From Cliona cf. orientalis (taxonomy: Eukaryota; Porifera; Demospongiae; Clionaida; Clionaidae): a stretch of 64,000 nt of DNA. This document shows, in pieces, positions 55,495 through 64,000 of this stretch. The stretch covers positions 6,115,569-6,179,568 of the forward strand of contig OZ005689.1 of assembly GCA_963930775.1 (NCBI GenBank), in the 5' to 3' direction. Each line of letters starts with the position of its first letter. The stretch's first letter is position 1. The notes beneath the pieces are model-generated. The model ran no database searches. It saw nothing but the letters and a program-made list of their open reading frames with translations, and was not told the DNA's origin. A program made the position numbers and the translations under genes.

Positions 55495-56554
55495 ATGTAT
55501 CGATCCCTGTTCACTGCTGCAATCTTTCTGATGCTTATCCACCTTCATGGTGCCAGTTCTCAGGACGAGGAAACATGCACTACCAAAGAAATAAGAAGAG
55601 GTTCTATAGAGGGACGACTGGAAACTCTAGGCTGTGAGAATTATACCTGTGGTAAGTGATATGGAAAGTTTATTGCATATTATAATATTATGACAGAGTA
55701 CATATTGATATTGTTGATTTTATGCTGTTCCTTTAGTATGGCAATAACAGAAAATTGGACTAAGTGCAGATCTTCCAGCAATTTCTTGCGCAGAAATTCT
55801 CCGCTATAAAGCCAATTCTCCATCTGGCTACTATTGGCTTCAGTCTACTAGTGGTTCTGCTATTTATGCATACTGTGACATGACCCTGACCTGTAAGGGA
55901 GTCAGTGGAGGGTGGATGCAGGTGGTCAACCTGGACATGACCAACACCAGTCACCAATGTCCACCTGGTACCACACTAAGAACTGATCTACCCAAGCGTC
56001 TGTGTGGAATCGGTATCAGTGGTTTGGGGTGTTCATCTACCATTTTTAACTTGTATGGAATTGCATACAGCCAAGTCTGTGGGAAGATTACTGGATATCA
56101 GGACCGCTCTCCAGACGGATTTGCTAATGGACGATCGAATTCAATTGATGGAGCCTATGTTGATGGTATTAGTCTCACTCATGGCAGCAATCCACGCCAG
56201 CACATTTGGATTTTTGCAGCAGCCCTTGATGAAGTGGGTATGTACCGAGGCTTAATTTGTCCTTGCATCGATAGAAGCATAGCTACAACACCATCACCAA
56301 CTTTTGTTGGGAATGACTACTTCTGTGATACCGGAAGCGCAGACCATTTTCAATTTATTTTCTACGGTGATGACCCACTATGGGATGGAGCAGGTTGTGG
56401 ACCAAATAACGACTGCTGTGATTTAAACAATCCTCCGTGGTTTCGCAAGCAACTACCATCTATCATGAGCGATAATATCGAGATGCGTTTATGTTGTGAA
56501 ACAGCTCCTGATGAAGATACCCCTGTAGAAATCATTGAAATTTATATTCAGTGA
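55495..56554 (+). CDS. secreted fibrinogen-like Cys-rich protein
   Basis: Two exons (55495-55651 and 55770-56554) join at phase 1 to 313 codons plus stop. The first encodes a signal peptide (MYRSLFTAAIFLMLIHLHGA) and a short linker (GRLETLGCENYTC). The second is a single Cys-rich domain beginning ISCAEILRY, with SGYYWLQS, AYCDMTLTC, GGWMQVVNLDMTNTS, PKRLCGIG, YSQVCGKITGYQ, YVDGISLTHGS, HIWIFAAALDEVG, GNDYFCDTGS and FYGDDPLWDGAGCGP, and ending VEIIEIYIQ. The CDM and GGWMQV blocks recall the start of fibrinogen-related domains. The rest resembles a fibrinogen-like module seen in sponge and cnidarian secreted proteins; this is from memory. No transmembrane helix follows, so it is probably secreted. 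The acceptor at 55770 is the only one in frame. Exon 1 is duplicated as a relic at 60427. Confidence 0.8.
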
Positions 56555-56799
56555 ATGGAAATACCTTTATTCATGCATGCATGCTATAGATAGTTACTAT
56601 AGGACAGATATTATTGAATTCAACATAGCTGATCATTTATTATTTGAGTCTAGTGACACTATACGTACATTAATTAGTTGCTGTAGCTTGTAGATCTATA
56701 GACTATGCTACATGTATGTCATGCAAGTTCGTGCCGTGGATTCAGTTGCTGTGTTTTTGCGCTCAGCATGAATTTATCATAATAATATGATACACACTA

Positions 56800-57253
56800 C
56801 TCAGAGAAAATGGTACTGTCCATAACTGCGCAAGAGTCTGCATGGTAGTCGGGGCGCATGCAGGGAGGATTTCCGCACTGCATGCATGCACTAATATTAT
56901 TATTAATAACGACTTTTACCTACAAAGCAAATATCCGCGTTTCTCCTTCACATATTAATTCTAGACTTTTACATTGTGATAAACCGCTGTTTCTAAATCA
57001 CTACGTATAACACAGTATTATTATTAATCACACTACAGACTAACTGACTATAATCAGTCATTGCAAGCTGTCCACTATAATAATAAGCAAAATCCAAGAA
57101 ATGTAGAATCACTTTACATAATAATAATAATAATAATATATGTAGAATCTGATCTGTGTTCAGATAGTAACCATGGAATTAGTATAGCTGTTGTTAGATC
57201 ACCAGGATGATTAATATTAATTTTATTCTGACAGGTATACATTAATAATATTA
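56800..57253. repeat. second copy of the 54.84-55.26 kb promoter region
   Basis: Shared blocks include TACTCAGAGA, GGAGGATTTCCGCACTGCATG, TACCTACAAAGCAAATAT, GCAAGCTGTCCACTATA and GCAAAATCCAAGAAATG in the same order. The copy continues at 58611 after an inserted element. Confidence 0.85.
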
Positions 57254-58610
57254 CTAGTGTCATGCAGGGCCTGTTTGGGGCGAGCCTGAGCTGAGCCTCT
57301 GAAAGTCTCTCAGTTTAATAGTACGTAGCTGAGACTCAAAAACTTTCACTGACACATATCCAAGCAGACAATGACAGACAGTCTCATATAGTGCCGTGTA
57401 GGCCTATAAAGCTGCATGACAGTTCGCTCCTGGCACATAGTAGCGTCTGCCAACAGTCAAGAGAAATTTGAATTTTGCTGGCTGCCGCTCTACTGTCAGA
57501 GTCAGTTAGCAATACGTCTATCTTTTTCGCGTTCTTAGCTGGTCCTTGCGTTGTCGAGCTGACGACGAGCTCTATCTCGCTCCGAGTCTCCTCCTTTGGA
57601 GCCCGGCGCGGTACGGTAGCAGCTAGCTCACTTGATCGCAGGCACGAGTGTAAATTTGCAATTCGCTAAATTAGAACGGTGTGTATACGGCTCGTAGCCC
57701 AGGTATGAGAATGCGCAATAGAATACTTCGCGCTTATGTCCATAGAGCCAAGCTGGGCATATATTATTTCGCGTGACGGACGTACCATACATAGCTAATA
57801 TATAATATATACTAGAGATGATGTTTTAACATCAATGGGGCGAGCCTCCGCGAACCCCACACAAGTGGTGTACAAATTATTTTATCAAGTTTGGAAATTT
57901 ATGATCGACTCGAGAGAGTGGAAACTACGGTTAGAACGTGTCTGTAGCTAGCTACTTGGATAGTGCATGGTCTCATAGTTCAGTGTAGCCTCATATCGAT
58001 GATCATTTTGCTAGCAACAGTCACTTGTTTTTAGGGCCTTGAATTTGGAGTCTCAAATGGACCATCCGGCTGTATCTACTGGAAAGTTTCGCTCTGCCTG
58101 CCTAGAACGACATACTTATTCTTAGCCTCGTACCCAGGCCCTTTGATCGAGGGGGAGGAGAAAGGGCCTGGTACCTATTGCACGCGCATGCGCCAACTGT
58201 ACCAGGCCCTCTTTTCTCCTCCTACCGGGCCTGGGTACGAGGCTAACTTATTCTTTGTAGCCTTGCCCCTCTCAGTCTGAGTCTCGGCAGCTCTCCTTTT
58301 GAACCTTCTGTTTCTGCGTTTTCTCAGTCTTTCTTTTTTAGTCCCTCGATGTCAGTGTTCGGTGCTCCCGTACCGTGTCCCTACGTCGTATGCGCATGCG
58401 CGTAACGGAAGAAATATTGTATATCGTTGAAATAGAAGACAGGTATATACGGAATGACGTACGGACGGCAGATATATATTATTATATAAACGGAAAATCT
58501 CGATTGACATCACTTGTGTGGGGCTCGCTTCGGCTCGCCCCAAATATATAATATAAAATTCGCGCACAGTTGTACCGTTTATGTGGGGCTCGCTCAGGCT
58601 CGCCCCAATA
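57254..58610. mobile_element. GGGGCGAGCC-family element interrupting a duplicated segment
   Basis: The uninterrupted paralogue at 55245-55275 shows where the 1.36-kb insertion lies. The left end resembles 491-520 and the right end resembles 1054-1078. Inside is a nested inverted pair (57837-57870 GGGGCGAGCCTCCGCGAACC; 58512-58543 GGGGCTCGCTTCGGCTCGCC). Inside that is the 123-bp MITE at 58123-58245. No transposase ORF. Confidence 0.75.
58123..58245. mobile_element. 123-bp hairpin MITE with TAGCCTCGTACCCAGGCCC ends and 9-bp TSD
   Basis: Near-perfect palindrome with arms TAGCCTCGTACCCAGGCCC and GGGCCTGGGTACGAGGCTA. It is flanked by the exact 9-bp repeat ACTTATTCT (58114-58122 and 58246-58254). 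Termini differ from the autonomous element's at one of 19 bases. Sub-repeats AGGGCCTGGTAC and GTACCAGGCCCT lie inside. Confidence 0.9.
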
Positions 58611-58732
58611 AAGTGATGCTGCATTCCTTAGATTTTGCTAGTAGCTAGTAGAAACAGTTTCAGTTCCCCGGATTATTCTAGTGATTAACCCTCGGCGCAT
58701 GCGCGAGGGTTACGGTAGTTGGTCTGTGTGTG

Positions 58733-58763
<31 letters not shown>

Positions 58764-58917
58764 TATCACGCTAGCTGCTACATACCTCGTTTGCGAGTCC
58801 AATTTGCAGTGTTGTAAGGTTCCTTATGGCGTTCCAAACCCATGATTCGTGTGTGGATTTCTCCGAAAACGCTTTGTTCGCCAGTTTTGGCATCATTTGC
58901 CGATTCTAAGCTTCTTG

Positions 58918-59709
58918 CAGTGTTGCCAGATCAATTTTCTAATTGTTCATGCAAGGAAATTATTTTGTTCATAGATTTGCCAAAAAATTCATAAAATTAG
59001 AAGAACAGGAAATATCAACAATAGACATGCACAACAAAGCAGAATATTAGCTAAATGTTAGAAAGATGCATGATGTCAGGCTCCATGAAACAACTACAGC
59101 CTTGTCGGACAGCTAGGTATCAGAGTCTGAATCGGAAACTGCATATAAAATATCGGCTGTCATTCGTGCTTTAGCACCTGGAGGTGGAGTGAAGTTCACA
59201 CAGCTTCCTTCCTTTGCAATGCCGCGCTTAACCTTCAACAATGCTCCCACTGTTTTGGTGTGTAGCCTGTTTCTTATTTTTGTTTTTATTAGGTTTACAG
59301 ATGAAAATACATGTTCCACATCAACGTTAGCATGGGGCAAACACAACAGTGACCCCATGAATGTAGAAAGAGTAGATGGCTTGGTGGTTAGCTATAGACT
59401 ACAGTTGACAAATGACCAGAGTTGTGATTGTTACTACACAGCTAATTGAATTTCCAGACTACATGTATAGTGAACTCACTCATGTCAACCAGATTGCAGA
59501 GTGTATTGGTGCATGAATACCTCTATTACATGTTGGGTATGGGGTGTGGGTACTGTATGCACTGCTTTCAGAATGGTTCATAAAATAGTTCACAAAAATT
59601 GATGAATGTTCATGGAAAGTTCATAAATACTTTGTAGTTCATAAACAAGTTCAGCAAAAGGTGGAATGTTCATAAATTTATGAACTTTATTCACAATCTG
59701 GCAACACTG
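58918..59709. mobile_element. non-autonomous hAT element, 792 bp
   Basis: The ends CAGTGTTGCCAGAT and ATCTGGCAACACTG are perfect 14-bp inverted repeats. The 8-bp duplication GCTTCTTG flanks the element (58910-58917, 59710-59717), which is diagnostic of hAT. It carries the 3' remnant of a hAT transposase (59113-59358, minus). The exact target duplication suggests a fairly recent insertion. Confidence 0.92.
59113..59358 (-). pseudogene. hAT transposase C-terminal dimerisation fragment
   Basis: About 81 residues containing LCLPHANVDVEHVFSSVNLI and IRNRLHTKTVGALLKVKRGI, the typical end of the hAT_C dimerisation region (P-x-S/A-N-x-x-x-E-x-x-F-S, then RNRL). It ends in an acidic tail SDSDSDT. The catalytic core is missing, consistent with internal deletion of the surrounding 792-bp element. 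Confidence 0.85.
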
Positions 59710-60269
59710 GCTTCTTGACTTTGCCCGAGCTAGCGATAGCATGGCTTAACGTATAAATAGGTTGTGCGCTATATACGGTATGTATGTCTATCAACTCTTA
59801 GCGCATGCGCGGTTGCATCAATCCCGCCCATCAGTCCACTGGCGAGCTTTTGACGATCGTGGGATGACAGTGGCTTCTTTTCAACTCTAAGGCTTAGCTG
59901 CCAATCGCCATGTGTATTTTTGTGGTACTCTTTGACTCTCTGGCTTGTATGCATGCATGGCATTACAGTGCTTGAATCCAAGTGAGTTGCAATACAATAG
60001 CTATTGCTCAGTGTGCTTCAGTCTTGTGCCAAGTGTCAGTGTGGAGTTCGATAACACATACACTGCTGTGAGCCGTTGAACCTTGAATAACACTGCTGTG
60101 CATTAGCCTCGTCCCCAATCCTAGTACTCTCGCCGCGGCAGCCCGCAGCCCTTTATATTAGTAGCTACCCCCTTTTCTATATGCAATTGTCAGTGAAGCA
60201 TGTAGCTAATGCCATGCAACGCGCCGAGGGTTTTGTGCTCGAGAGAGCTCTAGTTGTACTAGTAGGTTG

Positions 60270-60525
60270 TATACATGACAATTGTTCTTTAAAAAGCCAG
60301 AGTTGCATCGATATCGTAACTATATATAGCTACAGTCAAAGAAGCAACTAAAAATAGTGCCCACTGCCATGGAACACGTCTGATTCATTACTTTTGGCAA
60401 TTAGGCTTTACACACTTCATTTTGAAAATAATGTGCCCATCTCTGTTCACTGCTGCAATCTTTCTGATACTAATCCACTGGCCTTCATGGTACCAATTCT
60501 CAGGATGAGGGAACATTGACTTATT
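60270..60525 (+). pseudogene. relic of the fibrinogen-like gene's first exon and 5' flank
   Basis: CTGTTCACTGCTGCAATCTTTC at 60444-60465 equals exon 1 at 55508, and the upstream CTTTAAAAAGCCAGAGTTG matches 55360. Small changes alter the reading frame and the ATG context. No second exon follows within the window. Confidence 0.8.
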
Positions 60526-60800
60526 AATATTTTACAGTAACTGTGCACATGCACTGCAATCAGGACCAATAATAATTTATTATTATGATCAAGTTCAGAT
60601 GGGATATAGTAACAATCATAGCAAAGCTTAGTGTATATATTGCCTGGTACCCTACCTTCTACATTAATTGTACCACAGTGTAATAAGTTCAAGTATATAG
60701 TGACCTGGCCATCTGTATATATAACTAGTGGTGATGAAAATCATCTGTGCGGGGCGAGCCTTCGCAAAAGTCACAAGATTTCTTTGAAAGCACACAGGCA

Positions 60801-61722
60801 CACATGGGGTTGGTACCCCAATAGCTAGGCCTGAGAAGCTAGCTACCACGACAGTGAAAGTATCACAGATTCAACATGCTGAGATTGCTAGTATAGAGTC
60901 CAATAATGTTGATCACCTATATTTAGTAGTCTACATGCCATGACCATGAGTCCAAGTACCTGTACTGAGCCAGGCCCTGAGAGCATAGCAGTCATCTTCA
61001 TGCTCAGGAAAATGGAGTCTACCAGTGATGTTAAACGTGAACCTGAGCCTTGCCAGAGTGATGCAGCACTCACCTTTCCAGTTTTATGCCTTGCCTACAC
61101 TCGAGTGTACATGTATCTCCCAGATCGATGGTGCAGTGCGGGCGTATGCGCATGCGCGTGACGACCATTACCTACGCGTTCAAAATTTAACTCTCTCCTC
61201 ACTGAAATGATCACCCCACAAACATAATTCGGGGCGAGCCTGAGCGAGCCCCGAATACACGAGGTACAGGAAGCGGTTTTATATGTATATATATGTTTGT
61301 GGGGTGATCATTTCAGTGAGGAGAGAGTTAAATTTTGAACGCGTAAGGTAATGGTCGTCATGCGCATGCGCATACGCCCGCACTCCACCATCGATCTGAG
61401 AGACAACTCGAGTGTAGGCAAGGCATAAAACTGGAAAGGTGAGTACTGTACCACTCTGGTAAGGCTCAGGTCCACGATTAACATCACTGGTAGACTCCAC
61501 TTTCTTGAACATAAAGATGACTGCATGGAGGCTTATCCTCTCAGAGCCTGGCTACAGGTACTTGGACTCATGGTCATGGCATGTAGATTTGTACTAAATT
61601 AGTATAGGTGATCAACGTTATTGGACTATAGCTAGCTAGCTACCATACTAGCAATCTGATACCTTCCGCACTGTCGTGGTAGCTTCTCAGGCCTAGCTAT
61701 TGGGGTACGAACCCAATGTGTG
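60801..61722. mobile_element. large foldback with 430-bp inverted arms
   Basis: Arms 60801-61226 and 61292-61722 are inverted copies over nearly their full length (for example ATAGCTAGGCCTGAGAAGCT and AGCTTCTCAGGCCTAGCTAT), separated by a 65-bp spacer. The spacer contains the GGGGCGAGCC family core (TTCGGGGCGAGCC and GAGCCCCGAA). No protein is encoded. A transcript through it would fold into a dsRNA of about 430 bp. Confidence 0.88.
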
Positions 61723-62332
61723 CTTAGTCTGGGGTACCAGCCCCTTCGCAAGAGAGAGGAAGGGTCTGGTAACATCCCTATACTACTCTTGTGCAAGTGG
61801 AATGTTGTGAATGCAATTTTTACTACGTTGTGGACCACAACTCATGTGGCTTCTAACCAAAATCATCGCACACGCGCCAATGATCATAGTACTATGTAGA
61901 GTAAGGTATGGATTTTCGGACGTAGGAATTATCGGACGTCCTCTCGTTGCGAGTATTATGCCAGAAACATTAATGTAGTCATGAAGTGGTAGGGTGGCCT
62001 GATAGTAGTAGCCATCTGGAACGAGTGATGATGGCGTCTAAGAACGTGGGCGCTGTAGAGCACCGAAGTTGACGAACGAAATATCGATATATGGACGGGA
62101 GTATGAATTTTCGTCCACGTAGTGTAACTTGCTATATTCTAGAGGACTATCGTTCATAATCATAATATCCTTAGCCTACCCCTTCACCTTCCTTGTGTAG
62201 TGATTGCAGCTCCCCTAGCCCCGCCCATCTTGTGCGCGCGGCGCCAATATGAACATTATTTCCGGTATGAAATATCGCACAACCTTTAAATCAATTTACA
62301 AGGAGTTTCTCCACAAAATTCAACACATAAAG
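61723..62332. other. intergenic DNA 3' of the DDE-derived gene
   Basis: Contains the short inverted pair GGTACCAGCCCCTTC and GAAGGGTCTGGTAAC at 61735-61775, possibly another hairpin relic. No exon is recognised. Confidence 0.45.
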
Positions 62333-64000
62333 TTACTCTTTGCAATCATAGCAGATGTAGACGTCATCATTGGTAATTTCTATGTTACTGAGCCCAACAC
62401 AGACTTGGTGATGCCATGCTTTGCAGTCTTGACAGCATACCCACTGCAGCTTTGAATCATTGCAGAACTCTGCTATGCAGAATGTAGCATCGCATGGATG
62501 GTCTGCAAAAAAAAAAAGAAAATAAAAGGATAGTGACAGTGTGTATTTATGCAGAAATAGTGTTAGATACTACCAGCATCCACTATAATAGTTTTACCAG
62601 TATAATACAACTCATTGGAAACTCACCCTCTTCGTAGTCGGAGCCAATAGCCGAACTCTCTGACATGTCTGATTCAGGGACTGGGCTGGGAGATTGTTTG
62701 CATCCTTTCTTAGACCGTGTCACTATTGTACACGCTTTAGCTGCTGTACTAGCTACAGATTTTTTCCTGGAAGTGCTACTGTCACACAATTTAGCATTCC
62801 TACTGTTTTGAGTCTGTGAACGTGTAACTCTTAAGCTTCCAGATTTAGTAGATGCTTTCATGAGCCTAGATTCTCCAGCTGGTTCTCCGCTTTTCTGAGT
62901 ACTCCGCTGCTTTGATGTGGCACTTTTTGTGGTGCACAAAGAGGCACTTCCAGATTTAGAACCACCTCCTTTCTTGAGCCTTGATCCACTAGCTTGCTCT
63001 CCTTTTTTCTGAGTACTTCGCTGCTTTGATGTGGCACCTTTTGTGGTGCACAAAGAAGTATTTCTACCCTTCTTGGCTGTATTACATGTGGAGGCACGTG
63101 CACTCACAGGATCTTTTGGATTTTTACTTTTAGTCAAAAGTGTATCATGCTGATCATCATCAGAGAGCTCTTCACAACTGGTGGATCCATCTTTCGTTCC
63201 TCCAACTTCATTACTTGTCACTGTTCTCTCCATTGTCTTCTTTGAACGAAGCCTCTTAGCTTCATCTGGGTATGTAGAATTCAGCCAAAGCATGTACCTT
63301 GAATCAATAGTCAAATTATAGCCATTCTCGTGTCGTCTTGCGAAGAGTTTTACTTCTTGAGGTGTAAACTTTATGGAGGTGTCAGCGTTTTGCTTCTTTT
63401 TTTCCTTTTCTTGTATCTTCTCCTCCCTTTTAGCCTCACGCTCTCGCCGCTTCGCTTCTTTCAATTCTATCTTTTCTCTTTTTTCTCTCTCTTTCTGTTC
63501 AATTCGCTTCAGATTCTCCGTGCTTGTAAGCACTTTGGCACAGGATTTCTTGGCTGGTGGGACACACTTAGCAGGGAGTTTTGGAAGCTGTAGAAGTTTA
63601 GATAGACCACTTTTACGGATGACACCCTCAACATCTGATGCCGTTTGCTGACTCTGAGATTCTTCAGTAGGATCAATAATCAGTTCACAAAGACGCTTAG
63701 CTTCATCAGGATGATGAATGTGGAGCCATGAAATATATTTGGGATCATTGGAAAGATCATATCCCTCTTCAAACCTTTGTTGAAAATGTTTTTCCTCCTC
63801 CTGAGTGAGCGACTGAGTACGTCTACTTTTGGGAGCAATTGGGCTATACATCGGCACAAACTTTAGTGAAGAGGAATGTGCCGGACTGTCGGTAACATCA
63901 CTGGAAGCTGTACGAGCAATAAATGCTGCTGAATCAAGAGGGTACACCCCTGCAGCCTTGAAGCCTGCACAAATGTTTCGTGGAATCATTGCTTCAGCCC
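62333..64000 (-). CDS. pogo/Tigger-like DDE transposase-derived protein, C-terminal part
   Basis: Two exons are visible: 64000-62627 (open to the window edge) and 62502-62333, joined at phase 1. The first begins AEAMIPRNICAGFKAAGVYP, the block that closes the DDE domain of pogo/Tigger/jerky-type proteins, so the catalytic core lies beyond the right edge. Next come two copies of a motif of about 40 residues (FEEGYDLSNDPKYISWLHIH and HENGYNLTIDSRYMLWLNST, each followed by PDEAKRL). A highly charged coiled coil (KEREKREKIELKEAKRRERE) lies between them. A Ser/Lys-rich tail with repeats of LCTTKSATSKQRSTQK follows. The last exon is a PHD-like zinc finger (CCQDCKAWHHQVCVGL and YICYDCKE at the stop). 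Whether this is an active transposon or a domesticated host gene cannot be decided here. Confidence 0.82.

Noticed and set aside
1..64000. LTR or LINE retrotransposons
   Set aside because: No reverse transcriptase, integrase-LTR pair or long direct terminal repeats were recognised; mobile DNA here is dominated by TIR elements and foldbacks.

Overview
The window looks like nuclear DNA of an early-branching marine metazoan, most likely a sponge. Genes have many short, phase-conserved introns, the DNA is AT-rich, and it is full of short inverted-repeat transposons and GA/CT microsatellites. The gene content also fits: a diphosphoinositol kinase, ZNHIT2, SRCR receptors, Calx-beta/FN3 membrane proteins, a fibrinogen-like secreted protein and a very large intronless beta-helix/multi-TM surface protein. 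The sponge assignment is inference; I could not search a database.

Layout. (1) 1860-8205, minus: first five coding exons of a PPIP5K/VIP1 kinase, continuing off the left edge. (2) 8516-13235, plus: a complete 11-exon ZNHIT2 gene, head to head with PPIP5K. (3) 14570-18858, minus: Calx/FN3/TM gene A (492 aa). (4) 19.2-29.4 kb: a shattered second copy of the ZNHIT2-Calx block, interrupted by an intact intronless 1516-aa beta-helix/multi-TM gene (21761-26311) and two orphan exons. (5) 30737-33033, minus: a three-SRCR membrane protein whose fifth exon is split by a 357-bp MITE. (6) 33317-39589: a complete DNA transposon with perfect 95-bp TIRs and a 9-bp target duplication. It carries two intact multi-exon genes in tail-to-tail orientation, a RecQ-like helicase (547 aa) and a DUF6589-like putative transposase (793 aa). 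(7) 40654-54830, minus: Calx/FN3/TM gene B (608 aa), paralogue of gene A, with a 1.5-kb foldback element and a satellite array inside one intron. (8) 55495-56554, plus: a secreted fibrinogen-like protein, head to head with gene B; the shared promoter and first exon are duplicated downstream as relics. (9) 56.8-62.2 kb: nested transposon debris, including a 792-bp hAT derivative and a 0.9-kb foldback. (10) 62333-64000, minus: C-terminal half of a pogo/Tigger-like DDE transposase-derived gene with a terminal PHD-like zinc finger, continuing off the right edge.

The strongest candidate for an undescribed system is the 6.27-kb helicase-plus-DUF6589 transposon. Two non-coding hairpin MITEs elsewhere in the window (12564-12887 and 58123-58245) have the same terminal motif (TAGYCTCGTMCCCAGRCCC) and also make exact 9-bp target duplications, so one machinery plausibly moved all three. 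All exon boundaries were deduced by eye from GT/GC-AG sites and frame continuity. Summed exon lengths are multiples of three for every complete gene except the MITE-broken SRCR gene.
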